From: an uncultured Methylophaga sp.
Lineage (GTDB): Bacteria; Pseudomonadota; Gammaproteobacteria; Nitrosococcales; Methylophagaceae
DNA: 64,000 nt
Assembly (NCBI GenBank): GCA_913055695.1
Contig: CAJXKF010000006.1
Location: forward strand, 120,410 to 184,409
Direction: 5' to 3'
Shown here piece by piece: positions 1 to 9,762 of this stretch. Position 1 is the stretch's first letter. Every line of letters begins with the position of its first letter. The position numbers and the translations under genes were made by a program. The notes under the pieces are model-generated. The model had not been told where the DNA came from. It searched no databases and was given only the letters and a program-made list of their open reading frames with translations.

Positions 1-61
1 CTGTCACTGTTCAATTTTTTATGAAACACTTGACGCTGTTTAGCCATAGTTGATTGTTCAA

Positions 62-835
62 ATGAAAGCAGTAATTCTGGCGGGTGGCCTGGGCACAAGA
101 ATCAGCGAAGAATCCATCAATAAACCCAAACCGATGATTGAGATCGGCGGCAAGCCGATTCTCTGGCATATCATGAAAATCTACTCCGAGCATGGGGTCA
201 ATGATTTCATTATCTGCTGTGGTTACAAGGGCTATCTAATTAAAGAGTATTTCGCGAATTATTTTTTGCATATGTCGGATATCACCTTTGATATGCAAAA
301 TAACAAAATGCATGTGCATGAAGCACATGCTGAACCCTGGAAGGTGACGCTGGTCGATACCGGTGATAACAGCATGACGGGGGGACGCATCCGCCGCATT
401 GCCGATTATGTGCGTGACGATGAAGCGTTTTGCCTGACATACGGTGACGGGGTGGGGAACATTGATGTTTCTGCCAGCATTGCATTTCACAAGCAGCACA
501 ACAGACTGGCGACGGTGACTGCTGCCTTTCCCCAGGCCAAGTTCGGTGCACTGGATATTGATGGTGATCGGGTGGCCAATTTCCAGGAAAAACCGAAAGG
601 CGATAACGGCATGGTCAGTGCCGGTTTTTTTGTGCTGTCGCCCAAAGTCATTGATTACATTGCCGGCGATCAGACCAGCTGGGAGTCGAGTCCGCTGGAA
701 AATCTGGCTCACGACAATCAATTATCGGTATTCCGCCACGAAGGCTTCTGGCAGCCAATGGATACTTTGCGGGATAAGCAGCATCTGGAACAATTATGGC
801 GTTCCGGTAAGGCGCCATGGAAAAACTGGTCATGA
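62..835 (+). CDS. rfbF: Glucose-1-phosphate cytidylyltransferase
   Basis: Makes CDP-glucose from glucose 1-phosphate and CTP, the first step to CDP-3,6-dideoxyhexoses. The 257-residue product has the nucleotidyltransferase start [12 protein letters not shown] (residues 2-13), the [17 protein letters not shown] segment and a YGDGVGNID metal-binding region. The length equals that of characterised RfbF proteins. An upstream in-frame TTG at 50 would add four residues, but the ATG at 62 starts the conserved domain and is preferred. Its TGA overlaps the ATG of rfbG (ATGA), so the genes are translationally coupled. Only 61 bases precede it in the window, so whether it heads the operon is unknown. 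Confidence 0.95.
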   Translation: MKAVILAGGLGTRISEESINKPKPMIEIGGKPILWHIMKIYSEHGVNDFIICCGYKGYLIKEYFANYFLHMSDITFDMQNNKMHVHEAHAEPWKVTLVDTGDNSMTGGRIRRIADYVRDDEAFCLTYGDGVGNIDVSASIAFHKQHNRLATVTAAFPQAKFGALDIDGDRVANFQEKPKGDNGMVSAGFFVLSPKVIDYIAGDQTSWESSPLENLAHDNQLSVFRHEGFWQPMDTLRDKQHLEQLWRSGKAPWKNWS

Positions 836-1905
836 ATAGCCATTTCTGGGCTGGTCGCAGAGTGCTTGTTACCGGTCATACCGGTTTCAAAGGTAGCTGG
901 TTATGTTACTGGCTGCAGCAAATGGGGGCTGAAGTCAGTGGTTATGCGCTGCAGGCAGAACAGTCGCCGGCTATGTATGACCTATTAGAGCTGGGTAGCG
1001 AAATACCGTCGACTTATGCCGATATCAGTGACCTGAATGCGCTGAACGCGGCGATGGAGCAAGCCCAGCCGGAAATTGTCATTCACATGGCGGCGCAATC
1101 TCTGGTCAAGCCTTCCTATGAAGCCCCGGTCGAAACCTATCAAACCAACGTGATGGGTACTGTTAATCTGCTGGAGAGTGTTCGCAGAAACCGCAAGGTG
1201 AGAGCGGTCATCGTGGTCACTTCAGATAAGTGTTATGAAAACCATGAGAAAAAAATACCTTACCGAGAACAGGACCGGCTTGGTGGATTTGACCCTTACA
1301 GCAACAGTAAAGCCTGCGCTGAACTAGTGACTGCTTCATATCGTACCTCCTATTTTGCTGAGTCAGACACTGCTGTGGCGAGTGTCAGGGCGGGAAATGT
1401 TATCGGCGGCGGCGACTGGTCAGCACATCGCCTGGTGCCAGATATCATCTGTGCCTGGCAAGCCGCGAACCGCTTGCAGGTACGCTACCCCCAGGCTATT
1501 CGGCCCTGGCAACATGTGCTGGAGCCTTTGTCAGGTTATCTGATGCTCGCCGAGCATTTATATGAGGAAGGTCAGTCATATGCTGAGGCCTGGAATTTCG
1601 GTCCCGCCGAGGATGGCATGAAACCAGTGCGTTACCTGGTTGATGCCGCGAAACAGTTCTGCGCCGGTTTTGACTGGTATACAGAGCCTCAAAGTCATCA
1701 GCACGAAGCGCAGACCCTGATGCTGAACTGTGGCAAAGCCAATGAAGCCCTGGGCTGGATGCCAAAATGGAACATCGACACGGCTCTGGCAAAGACATTT
1801 GAATGGTATGACGCATTTTATGCAGGACAGGATATGCGCGCTGTTTGCGACAAGCAGCTGGCCAGTTTCATGACCCATTCCAGTCTGGCTAAGGTGATGC
1901 CATGA
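832..1905 (+). CDS. rfbG: CDP-glucose 4,6-dehydratase
   Basis: Converts CDP-glucose to CDP-4-keto-6-deoxyglucose using bound NAD. The 357-residue product is an extended short-chain dehydrogenase: the Rossmann loop is [11 protein letters not shown] near residues 14-24, followed by [13 protein letters not shown], the VVTSDKCYE segment holding the active-site Thr, and YSNSKACAE holding the catalytic Tyr-x-x-x-Lys. ATG at 832 overlaps the rfbF stop and is preferred to the in-frame ATG at 817, which would only add residues outside the domain. Its own stop overlaps the rfbH start. The three rfb genes therefore act as one coupled unit supplying the 4-keto substrate of RfbH. Confidence 0.95.
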   Translation: MNSHFWAGRRVLVTGHTGFKGSWLCYWLQQMGAEVSGYALQAEQSPAMYDLLELGSEIPSTYADISDLNALNAAMEQAQPEIVIHMAAQSLVKPSYEAPVETYQTNVMGTVNLLESVRRNRKVRAVIVVTSDKCYENHEKKIPYREQDRLGGFDPYSNSKACAELVTASYRTSYFAESDTAVASVRAGNVIGGGDWSAHRLVPDIICAWQAANRLQVRYPQAIRPWQHVLEPLSGYLMLAEHLYEEGQSYAEAWNFGPAEDGMKPVRYLVDAAKQFCAGFDWYTEPQSHQHEAQTLMLNCGKANEALGWMPKWNIDTALAKTFEWYDAFYAGQDMRAVCDKQLASFMTHSSLAKVMP

Positions 1906-3554
1906 GCATGAACCCGTTCCATCAGTTTGAGCCGATGCCCCAAGAGGCGACCGTCATGGTCGGCGATATTTGTGTTCTGGCGAATCGCGGCGCCTCTCCC
2001 GGCCTCTATGTGGTGGCCGCCATGCTGGAGCAGGAAGTCGAGTGCTACGAAGTTCAGCCCAGCTCATTCACAGACTCTGACCCGCATCAGCTTTACCTGC
2101 CCCTGTCCTTGTTTGATGGTGAGGGCATCCAGGTTGATCTCCGTAAACCGGTTTATGCACGCGCTGCTGAACTCAGACAGACGCAAGCCCGACTCGACCA
2201 TGCCATGCAGGAGCAATTGCTGCGGGCACTGGTGCAGCGTCAGGTTTCACGATACAGCGCCTTTAAGTATCAGCCGCAGTCATTTGCTGCCGGTGAATCA
2301 GCTGTGCCGGTATCAGGCAAAGTAATGGGGGCCGAGGAATTACATCACCTGGTCGATGCGTCACTGGATGGCTGGTTAACGACAGGCCGTTTCAACAAAC
2401 AGTTCGAGCAGGCTTTGGCCGAGTTTATCGGTGTCCGCCATGTGCTGACGGTTAACTCCGGATCATCAGCCAACTTGCTGGCCTTGTCTGCGCTGACCTC
2501 GCCCAAGCTGGGAGACCGGGCATTGAAACCCGGTGATGAGGTCATCACTGTGGCTGCCGGCTTCCCGACCACGGTCAACCCGATTATTCAGAATGGCCTG
2601 GTGCCGGTTTTTGTTGATATCACACTGCCTTCCTACAATATTGATGTCAGTCAACTGCAAGCCGCGCTGTCAGATAAAACCCGTGCCATTATGATGGCCC
2701 ATACCCTGGGAAACACGTTTAACCTGGAAGCGGTGGTCAGCTTTGCCCGCCAACATGGCTTATGGTTGGTGGAAGACTGCTGTGATGCATTGGGTACCAC
2801 TTATACGCCGTCTGAAACAGTGATCGATGCCCGAGGTAAAGAAATCGAAGCGAATGTGCCCAGACATGTCGGTAAGTTCGGCGATATTGCGACCTTGAGT
2901 TTTTATCCGGCGCATCACATCACGATGGGCGAAGGCGGCGCGGTTTATACAGACAATGGCCAGTTGAAGCTGATTCTCGAGTCTTTCCGGGACTGGGGAA
3001 GGGATTGTTTTTGTGAACCGGGACAGGACAACACCTGCAAGAAACGTTTCAGCTATCAGCTGGGTCAGTTGCCCTGCGGTTATGACCACAAATATACCTA
3101 TTCCCATCTTGGCTATAATCTGAAAATCTCGGATATGCAGGCCGCGGTGGCACTGGCCCAGATGCAACGCTTGCCCGAGTTTATTGCCCGCCGCAAAGCC
3201 AATTACAGACGGCTTTATCAGGGCCTGAGTCAGTTGCATGAGTTTTTATTGTTGCCGGAAGCGGAAGATAAGGCCGATCCTTCCTGGTTCGGCTTTGCCA
3301 TCACGCTTAAACAGGGTGACCGGGCTGCGTTTATTCAGTATCTTGAACAGCACAAAATTGCCAACCGTCTGGTATTCGGTGGCAACCTGACCAAACAGCC
3401 CTACTTCGCTAATGTCGATTACCGTGTTGTCGGTGAACTCACTGTCACAGATGAGGTGATGCACAATTCACTGTGGATTGGTGTCTTCCCCGGGCTCAGT
3501 GACAGCATGATTGATTACATGATCGACACCATCAGCCGTTATTTCAAAGTTTGA
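1902..3554 (+). CDS. rfbH: CDP-4-keto-6-deoxyglucose 3-dehydrase with an N-terminal extension
   Basis: The E1-type enzyme removes the 3-hydroxyl of CDP-4-keto-6-deoxyglucose using PMP and a [2Fe-2S] cluster. Family hallmarks are visible: His338 in [14 protein letters not shown] where ordinary aminotransferases have the PLP lysine, Asp292 in EDCCDALG, and cluster cysteines Cys369-x-Cys371-x7-Cys379 with Cys293/294 as the fourth ligand. At 550 residues it is over 100 longer than usual RfbH (about 437). Residues 1 to about 100 have no counterpart in the RfbH proteins I know, and about 17 extra residues lie at 301-320. A partner reductase (E3) is not encoded in the window. Confidence 0.93.
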   Translation: MSMNPFHQFEPMPQEATVMVGDICVLANRGASPGLYVVAAMLEQEVECYEVQPSSFTDSDPHQLYLPLSLFDGEGIQVDLRKPVYARAAELRQTQARLDHAMQEQLLRALVQRQVSRYSAFKYQPQSFAAGESAVPVSGKVMGAEELHHLVDASLDGWLTTGRFNKQFEQALAEFIGVRHVLTVNSGSSANLLALSALTSPKLGDRALKPGDEVITVAAGFPTTVNPIIQNGLVPVFVDITLPSYNIDVSQLQAALSDKTRAIMMAHTLGNTFNLEAVVSFARQHGLWLVEDCCDALGTTYTPSETVIDARGKEIEANVPRHVGKFGDIATLSFYPAHHITMGEGGAVYTDNGQLKLILESFRDWGRDCFCEPGQDNTCKKRFSYQLGQLPCGYDHKYTYSHLGYNLKISDMQAAVALAQMQRLPEFIARRKANYRRLYQGLSQLHEFLLLPEAEDKADPSWFGFAITLKQGDRAAFIQYLEQHKIANRLVFGGNLTKQPYFANVDYRVVGELTVTDEVMHNSLWIGVFPGLSDSMIDYMIDTISRYFKV

Positions 3555-3556
3555 AT

Positions 3557-5074
3557 ATGAGTCAACAAAACGCAATTTATCAAAAGCTTTTCGTAATGGA
3601 GATGGCGAATAACCATCAGGGCTCCGTAGCGCACGGCAAACAGCTTATCAACGAGATGAAAGCGGTGTGTGACGACTTCCCCTTTCGCTTTGCGTTCAAG
3701 CTGCAGTATCGCAACCTCAAAACCTTCATCCATCCCGATTTTCGCGACCGGGAGGACATCAAATACGTTAAACGCTTTCGCGATACCGAATTGGACGAAT
3801 TACAGCTGCTGGAACTGAAGCAGGCGATTGATGAAGCCGGTTTTGTCAGTATGTGCACGCCGTTTGATGAGGACTCGGTTGGCTGGATTGAACAGCATGG
3901 ATTCGATTTGCTGAAAATTGCTTCCTGTTCCCTGACTGACTGGCCACTGCTTGAACGCATTGCCTTGTCGCCTCTGCCATTGGTTGCCTCCACTGCTGGT
4001 GCCACAATGGAAGAGATTGAGAATGTGGTGCAGTTCTTTCTGCATCGAGGTAAAAACCTGGCGGTGATGCACTGTGTCGGTGAATATCCGACACCGCGAC
4101 CACACCTGCAATTGGGTCAGATCAAATTGCTGAAACAGCGTTTTCCTGGGTTGCCGGTGGGCTATTCCACCCATGAAGACCCCAATGAAACCGAAGCCGT
4201 CAAAATGGCGATCGCAGCCGGGGCTGAGCTGTTTGAGAAGCATGTCGGCATCGGTGAACTGAATGCCTATTCAGCCAACCCGGAACAGGTCAGAAAGTGG
4301 CTGCTGTCTGCGCAGCAAGGCTTTGCCATGATGGGGCTGGAAAATGAGCGGGTGCCGGTCACTGAGACCGAGCTGGCTACGCTGAACTCATTGCGTCGCG
4401 CGGTTTTTGCCAAAACCGATCTGAAAGCCGGCAAGGCCCTGCAGAAGGAAGATTTTTATCTTGCTATTCCCAGTGAGCCAGGACAATTGCTGGCCAATGA
4501 TTTATCCAAATATCAGCAGTTTGAGCTGACGCAAACGGTCAAAGCCAATCAGCCGATTCGCTTGGATGCATTGTCGGTGACGAATATCCGTCCCAAAGTG
4601 TTTGATGCACTGGCCAAAGTCTGCACTTTGTTGCGTGAAGCCAATATTGCAGTTGCCGATGGTGTCAATTGCCAGCTTTCCCACCATTATGGGATAGAGG
4701 CATTTGAGGAAACCGGTGCGACGATCATTGATGTCGTCAATCGTGAGTACTGCAAAAAGATTCTGGTGCTGTTGCCTGGTCAGCAGCATCCGGTGCATGC
4801 GCACCAGAAAAAGGAAGAAACTTTTAATGTCCTTTCCGGGGAAATGCAGTTGCAGCTGGGGGATGACATAAAAACCATTAAAGCCGGTGAAATGGTGACC
4901 GTGGAACGCGGTATGCGACATGCCTTCAGCAGTGAGACCGGCGTGATTTTCGAAGAACTGTCGACCACACATTACAACGATGACTCTTACTACGAAGACA
5001 CGACCATCAATCTCAACAGCCGTCGCAAGACCAACCTGATCTTTCGTTCTGACTGGCTGACCGCGGAGTGGTAA
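3557..5074 (+). CDS. NeuB-family sugar acid synthase with SAF and C-terminal cupin domains
   Basis: NeuB-family enzymes condense phosphoenolpyruvate with an N-acetylmannosamine-like sugar to form nonulosonic acids. The 505-residue product has the TIM-barrel domain (about 1-260; start MANNHQGS, then HCVGEYPTP, GYSTHEDPN and LFEKHVG), an antifreeze/SAF domain (about 275-341) and a cupin (about 395-480; metal-type motif HPVHAHQKKEETF). The cupin fusion is absent from classical NeuB. ATG at 3557 follows the rfbH stop by two bases, and TAATG couples it to the next gene. No CMP-sugar synthetase (NeuA) or NeuC homologue is in the window, so the substrate and true product are unknown. Confidence 0.82.
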   Translation: MSQQNAIYQKLFVMEMANNHQGSVAHGKQLINEMKAVCDDFPFRFAFKLQYRNLKTFIHPDFRDREDIKYVKRFRDTELDELQLLELKQAIDEAGFVSMCTPFDEDSVGWIEQHGFDLLKIASCSLTDWPLLERIALSPLPLVASTAGATMEEIENVVQFFLHRGKNLAVMHCVGEYPTPRPHLQLGQIKLLKQRFPGLPVGYSTHEDPNETEAVKMAIAAGAELFEKHVGIGELNAYSANPEQVRKWLLSAQQGFAMMGLENERVPVTETELATLNSLRRAVFAKTDLKAGKALQKEDFYLAIPSEPGQLLANDLSKYQQFELTQTVKANQPIRLDALSVTNIRPKVFDALAKVCTLLREANIAVADGVNCQLSHHYGIEAFEETGATIIDVVNREYCKKILVLLPGQQHPVHAHQKKEETFNVLSGEMQLQLGDDIKTIKAGEMVTVERGMRHAFSSETGVIFEELSTTHYNDDSYYEDTTINLNSRRKTNLIFRSDWLTAEW

Positions 5075-6897
5075 TGGCGAAACAACGTGTAGCGGATTAT
5101 ATTTTTTCGCGGGTTGCAGATTTAGGCGTCAAGGATGTGTTTCTGTTACCCGGTGGCGGCGCCATGCATCTCGTGGATGCACTGGGCCAGAATCCGGACC
5201 TCAATTTTATTCCCACCCATCATGAGCAGGCAGCCAGTATTGCTGCCGAGGCCTATGCAAGGGTGAATGAATTACTGGGCGTGGCTTTGGTCACTACCGG
5301 GCCCGGAGCCACCAATGCGATTACCGCTGTGGCAGGTGCCTGGATTGAGTCCGTGCCCCTGTTGATCATATCCGGACAGGTTAAACGCGCTGATATGAAA
5401 GCAGACAGCGGCGTCAGGCAGATGGGGCCGCAGGAAGTGGATATTGTCTCTGTGGTCAAGCCGATTACCAAGTATGCCGTCACAGTTGACGACCCAGAAA
5501 AAATTGCCGTTTGTATGGATAAGGCCATTCAGGAGGCAACCACTGGCAGACAGGGCCCTGTGTGGCTGGATGTGCCGCTGGATGTGCAGGGCAGTCAGAT
5601 TGAGCCGGCTTTACTGGAACGGTTGCCTGACAAAAATCACTCTGAGTCGATGGTCTCACTGGACTTAGATGCCATTGCTGAATTAATCCGGCAGGCTAAA
5701 AGACCGCTGATCCTGGCGGGTCACGGTATACGTTTATCCGGCGCAGCCAAAGCTTTTCAGGCGCTGTATCAACAGTTGAATATACCAGTTCTGACGACCT
5801 GGAATTCGCTGGACCTGATTCCCTACGAGCATCGCCTGTGTGCGGGACGGCCCGGATCTGTGGCCCTCAGGCCGGCAAACTTTGCCGCCCAGAACTGTGA
5901 TTTGCTGATCAGCATTGGTGCCAGACTGGACAATGTTGTGACCGCCCATAACCCGTCAAACTTTGCGCCTCATGCTGAGAAAATCATTGTCGATATTGAT
6001 TCTGCGGAATTAAAAAAGCATCGAATAAAAAATGCACGCCTGATTGAGGCGGATGCCTGCCAGTTTATTGAGCAATTAGCCGCGGCGACAGCCGATGTGC
6101 GTGCCGACTGCGAGGCCTGGCTTGACACCATTCAAGACTGGAAGCAGCGTTATCCGCGTTGTGATGGTCAGGTTTTCCCCGCACGGGGGCCCATCAGTCA
6201 CTATCATTTTCTGGACCGCCTGTCGGCGCTGGCACCCGAAAATGAGCTTATCATCACCGGCAGTTCCGGGCTGGCAGTAGAAGTGTTTTATTCCACCTTT
6301 ATTAACAAACCGGGCCAGCGGGTATTTCTGACATCCGGGCTCGGGGCGATGGGCTATGGTCTTCCTGCCACCATCGGCGGTTGTCTGGCGGCGGGACGGA
6401 AACCCGTCCTGTCGGTCGAAGGGGACGGCAGTCTGCAACTGAACCTGCAGGAATTGAGCACGCTCAAGGCGATGAATCTGCCAATCCGCATGTTCGTCAT
6501 GAACAACAATGGCTATGCCTCGATTCGTAATACCCAGCGCAATTATTTTGATGGCCGTTATGTGGCGACCGGTGATGAAGCCGGTTTGATCATCCCCGAT
6601 ATCGTTAAAGTGGCGCAGGCCATGGGTATTGAGGCAGTCCGTATCAATGATGCATCCGAGTTGGACGAAAAAATCAGCTTTGTCATCAACCATCCCGGTC
6701 CTGTGATCTGCGATGTCAGCATTATTAAAGATGAAGCTTTATGGCCTAAGGTTTCTGCGATACCTCAGCCCGATGGTTCCATGATTTCGATGCCGCTGGA
6801 AGATATGTCACCACTCCTGCCTCTGGATACGCTGGAACAGGAGATGCTGTTGCCTCTGTCCGATGCCTCACGGCAGGTGGAAAGAGGACATGGCTGA
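5074..6897 (+). CDS. Thiamine-diphosphate enzyme of the acetolactate synthase family
   Basis: The 607-residue protein has the three-domain ThDP fold: catalytic Glu51 in THHEQAASIAAEAYAR, a central domain, and the ThDP-Mg motif GDGS (about 449) to NNNGYASIRN (about 475). Homologues include acetolactate synthases, and annotation transfer would give that name. The context, directly after rfbFGH and a NeuB-like gene, argues instead for a sugar enzyme. Yersinia YerE is a ThDP flavoenzyme that adds a two-carbon unit from pyruvate to C4 of CDP-4-keto-3,6-dideoxyglucose, the RfbH-pathway product. A like role here is inference. The ATG overlaps the preceding TAA, and there is no regulatory-subunit gene beside it. 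Confidence 0.8.
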   Translation: MAKQRVADYIFSRVADLGVKDVFLLPGGGAMHLVDALGQNPDLNFIPTHHEQAASIAAEAYARVNELLGVALVTTGPGATNAITAVAGAWIESVPLLIISGQVKRADMKADSGVRQMGPQEVDIVSVVKPITKYAVTVDDPEKIAVCMDKAIQEATTGRQGPVWLDVPLDVQGSQIEPALLERLPDKNHSESMVSLDLDAIAELIRQAKRPLILAGHGIRLSGAAKAFQALYQQLNIPVLTTWNSLDLIPYEHRLCAGRPGSVALRPANFAAQNCDLLISIGARLDNVVTAHNPSNFAPHAEKIIVDIDSAELKKHRIKNARLIEADACQFIEQLAAATADVRADCEAWLDTIQDWKQRYPRCDGQVFPARGPISHYHFLDRLSALAPENELIITGSSGLAVEVFYSTFINKPGQRVFLTSGLGAMGYGLPATIGGCLAAGRKPVLSVEGDGSLQLNLQELSTLKAMNLPIRMFVMNNNGYASIRNTQRNYFDGRYVATGDEAGLIIPDIVKVAQAMGIEAVRINDASELDEKISFVINHPGPVICDVSIIKDEALWPKVSAIPQPDGSMISMPLEDMSPLLPLDTLEQEMLLPLSDASRQVERGHG

Positions 6898-7939
6898 AAC
6901 TTACCAAACAGAGTCATCAGCTGTCGTATCCTGTCCTTGTTGCAAGGGGCTGCAGCCGGAAGCTGAAGCGGGTCTTTTCCGCTGCCGTGTATGCCTTCAC
7001 CGCTGGCAAGCAGCTGATAGCAAGCTGACCCTGGCTCACTACGCCAGCCAGGTCGATCGTAATGCCCTGCCTCAGGCTTATGTTCAAAGCAAGCTTGATG
7101 AGCGCCTTCAGTACCTGACAGCTAGCCTTGAAAGCGGTCAGTGTATCCTTGAGATAGGTTGTGCTGAAGGTGCCCTCGGGGCGATGATAAAGTCCCGCTT
7201 TGATGTTAAGTATGTCGGACTTGAGTTGTCCCGTGATGCAGAGGCAGCGCGACAGCTTCTTGACCAGGTAGTGGAGCGACCTGAGCAATTGCCTGAAGCA
7301 CGCTTTGATTTGCTGCTTGCCTTCCATGTGCTGGAGCATATTCCGGATGTCAACGAGGCTTTGCTTCAGTGGACGAAACTATTGAAGCCCTCGGGCAAAC
7401 TCATCATAGAAATCCCAAATCAGGCGGGACATCCCTGGTTGCAAATTGACCGCAACAAAGAACATCTGCATCAGTTTAATACGGCCTCTCTGGGCATGTT
7501 ATTACGCCAGCATGGTTTGGCATTGAAAAGTCTCGAAACCGGTGTGTTCGAGTCACCGACCTACCCTGACAGTATTCGAATCATGGCCATGCCGGAAATA
7601 GCTGAACAGCAGCGTTCAGTCCATTTGGTCAGCGCGCTGGAGAAAACCATCGATGGTCCTTTTGATATTTTTGCTGTGGGCGGAGACTTTATCAGTTACA
7701 TTCAACCTGTGCTGGAAGCGCTCCCCGTTGAGACTTTGTTTGATAACTCTGCCTCTAATCATATCGCAGGCAGAGAAGTACAGCCGTTCAGCCTGGAAGA
7801 AAATGCAGGCAGGGCCATACTGATCAGCAGTGTGCGTTATGAAGAATCGATCCGTTCACAACTGATTGCGTCGGGCGTAGCTGAGCATAAGATTTACTGT
7901 TTAAGTCAGATTCTGATGCAGGTGACAACTGATGACTGA
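6890..7939 (+). CDS. Zinc-ribbon class I SAM methyltransferase 1
   Basis: The 349-residue protein starts with a small zinc ribbon (Cys15/17/18 and Cys32, Cys35), followed by a SAM-binding domain (motif I LEIGCAEGALG, about 87-97; AFHVLEHIPD near 144-153) and a C-terminal Rossmann-like module (about 256-345, FAVGGDFISYI). This layout is seen in sugar C-methyltransferases and relatives acting on nucleotide sugars. ATG at 6890 lies inside the end of the preceding gene (8-base overlap), and an in-frame start at 6863 would only add residues before the ribbon. It overlaps the second methyltransferase by 8 bases. The methyl acceptor is not known; a deoxysugar is inferred. Confidence 0.82.
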   Translation: MAETYQTESSAVVSCPCCKGLQPEAEAGLFRCRVCLHRWQAADSKLTLAHYASQVDRNALPQAYVQSKLDERLQYLTASLESGQCILEIGCAEGALGAMIKSRFDVKYVGLELSRDAEAARQLLDQVVERPEQLPEARFDLLLAFHVLEHIPDVNEALLQWTKLLKPSGKLIIEIPNQAGHPWLQIDRNKEHLHQFNTASLGMLLRQHGLALKSLETGVFESPTYPDSIRIMAMPEIAEQQRSVHLVSALEKTIDGPFDIFAVGGDFISYIQPVLEALPVETLFDNSASNHIAGREVQPFSLEENAGRAILISSVRYEESIRSQLIASGVAEHKIYCLSQILMQVTTDD

Positions 7940-9134
7940 GTCTGCAGCCTGGAATCGAGTCTGTCAGGTTTGTGGTCAGCACAACCACTCGGTGCTTTAT
8001 CACAATCAGTTGGCCGCAATAGATGGCCATGATATGAGTTATGCCGTCTCGACCTGTGAAAACTGCGGCTTTCATTATGCAGTGAGTCTCCCGACACCTG
8101 CGGAATACCAACGCTATTACCAGGCGCTATCCAAATATGATGTGATATTGCCTGCCAGCGCTATTCCTGCTGTGGATAAATATCGGGCCGAACAAGCCGT
8201 TCAATTTGTCCGCGAATTCCTGCCACCGAATGCCAGCATATGGGATCTGGGCTGCGGCACGGGCTCGCTGCTCAATGCATTTGCAGAAGCTGGCTGGCAG
8301 CATTTAGGCGGTCTCGATCCAGCGCCCAATGCACCCCATCAGGCAAAAGCACTCTATGATCTTGATAATGTCCATGCGGGCACACTGGATCAGATAGCAG
8401 CATTGACACAGTTTAATGAGCCTGACTTGGTCTGTTTGATGGGCGTGCTCGAACACTTGCCCCAGTTGCGCCAGGATATGGAACGGGTTACCGCTCAACT
8501 CGGCCAGCAAACCAAAATACTGATTGAGGTCCCTGCCAGTGAACGCTTTATGGTGGACGATTTTGAACCCTATGGTGAGTTCTCGCTGGAACATATCCAG
8601 TTTTTCAGCCGGTCATCATTAAATCAGCTGATGGCAAGCCTCGGCTGGCAGGCATTGAAAACGACAATACTTGAATTGCCTGCTGGTACCACGGACAGTC
8701 TGTTGTGTCTGTATGGCCCGGGCGAGCAAGGCACTGAGCAGAGCGATACAGCTTCGACCAGTTTAGTGGCCTATATCAGTGCTTCAGCCCAGCGACTGGC
8801 AACTGCCCTGGCGGTCATCAATCAGTCCAACGGTCCGCTGATTATATTTGGCGCCGGCAGTCATACAGCCAGGTTATTACCCTATCTGGCACAACATGAT
8901 TGCCTGAGCCGGGTGATAGCGATTGTTGATAATAATCCGAACCTGCATGGCAAAAACCTGGCTGACTGGCAAATTGCAGCACCTGAGCAGGTTTTAAAAA
9001 GTCATCCTGATGCGACTGTATTGATATCGTCCTATCGTTCGCAACAAGCGATAGCTCAATCGTTAAAAAACTGTTATTCCAACCCTGTTCTCACTATTTA
9101 CCCTAGCTATGACACTGAAACATATTCTGTTTGA
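7932..9134 (+). CDS. Zinc-ribbon class I SAM methyltransferase 2 (C-methyltransferase-like)
   Basis: The 400-residue protein has a zinc ribbon (Cys11, Cys14, Cys42, Cys45), a SAM domain with IWDLGCGTGSLL (about 103-114) and LMGVLEHLPQ (about 169-178), and a C-terminal Rossmann-like domain from about 302 with LIIFGAGSHTARLL and VDNNPNLHGK. The order ribbon-SAM-Rossmann is that of TylC3-type sugar C-methyltransferases (PF08421/Methyltransf/PF08484 layout), so C-methylation of a keto sugar is a reasonable but unproved role. It overlaps its neighbours by 8 and 26 bases. It is a diverged tandem relative of the preceding gene rather than a recent copy. Confidence 0.83.
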   Translation: MTESAAWNRVCQVCGQHNHSVLYHNQLAAIDGHDMSYAVSTCENCGFHYAVSLPTPAEYQRYYQALSKYDVILPASAIPAVDKYRAEQAVQFVREFLPPNASIWDLGCGTGSLLNAFAEAGWQHLGGLDPAPNAPHQAKALYDLDNVHAGTLDQIAALTQFNEPDLVCLMGVLEHLPQLRQDMERVTAQLGQQTKILIEVPASERFMVDDFEPYGEFSLEHIQFFSRSSLNQLMASLGWQALKTTILELPAGTTDSLLCLYGPGEQGTEQSDTASTSLVAYISASAQRLATALAVINQSNGPLIIFGAGSHTARLLPYLAQHDCLSRVIAIVDNNPNLHGKNLADWQIAAPEQVLKSHPDATVLISSYRSQQAIAQSLKNCYSNPVLTIYPSYDTETYSV

Positions 9135-9762
9135 TTTTGACGGTACGCTGATTGATTCCGCGCCCTGTATTCTCAATTGTTATCAGCAAGTCCTGACTGA
9201 GTTTGAGATTGAACCGGCGGTGACCGTGGAAGCAGGTATTATTGGTCCGCCATTACAGGACACTGTGGCTATGCTGGCGGCTACCGATGATGCTTCACTG
9301 ATTAGTGAACTGGCGTCGCGTTTTAAACACTGCTATGACCAGCGTGTCGCAACGGAAACGCCCCTGTATGAGGATGTGGAGCCTGTTCTTTCAGCTTTGA
9401 AACAGCGTGGCTACCAACTTTATATCGCTACCAACAAGCGTCACCTGCCGACGATGGCAGTGCTCCGACATTTGAAACTGACGGACTATTTCACAGCTAT
9501 CGGTGCGGTAGACCAGATGCCCGCCGGTCAACAGAAGAAAGGTCTGCTGATTCGCGAATTGATGATTCAGCATAATATTGATGCAGACAATGCAATCTAT
9601 ATTGGCGATAAGCTGGACGACTATGAGGCAGCGAGTCTCAGTGCGGTGTTGTTTGCAGCCGCAGGCTGGGGCTATGGTGACTGGTCCTCAAATGAGGATC
9701 ACCCGGTATTCAGCTCACCGCATGACATTATCTCCTTTGTTGATGGTGATTATGGCTCGTAA
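9109..9762 (+). CDS. HAD-family phosphatase (Gph-like)
   Basis: The 217-residue protein is a haloacid dehalogenase-type hydrolase. The nucleophile motif is LFDFDGTLIDS (Asp9 and Asp11), the second motif is YIATNKR, and the acidic metal-binding motif is YIGDKLDDYEAA. The helical cap between residues about 15 and 85 places it with the phosphoglycolate phosphatase/beta-phosphoglucomutase group. It starts 26 bases inside the preceding methyltransferase gene, so it belongs to the island. A role removing phosphate from a sugar acid phosphate made by the NeuB-like synthase, or from another sugar intermediate, is inferred from context only. Confidence 0.8.
   Translation: MTLKHILFDFDGTLIDSAPCILNCYQQVLTEFEIEPAVTVEAGIIGPPLQDTVAMLAATDDASLISELASRFKHCYDQRVATETPLYEDVEPVLSALKQRGYQLYIATNKRHLPTMAVLRHLKLTDYFTAIGAVDQMPAGQQKKGLLIRELMIQHNIDADNAIYIGDKLDDYEAASLSAVLFAAAGWGYGDWSSNEDHPVFSSPHDIISFVDGDYGS

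Noticed and set aside
5074..6897. Acetolactate synthase for branched-chain amino acids
   Set aside because: No small subunit or ilv genes nearby, and the operon context is sugar synthesis; kept as a ThDP enzyme of unproved substrate.
9578..9751. Upstream part of the epimerase frame
   Set aside because: It is out-of-frame translation of the HAD gene; the epimerase domain is complete from 9752.
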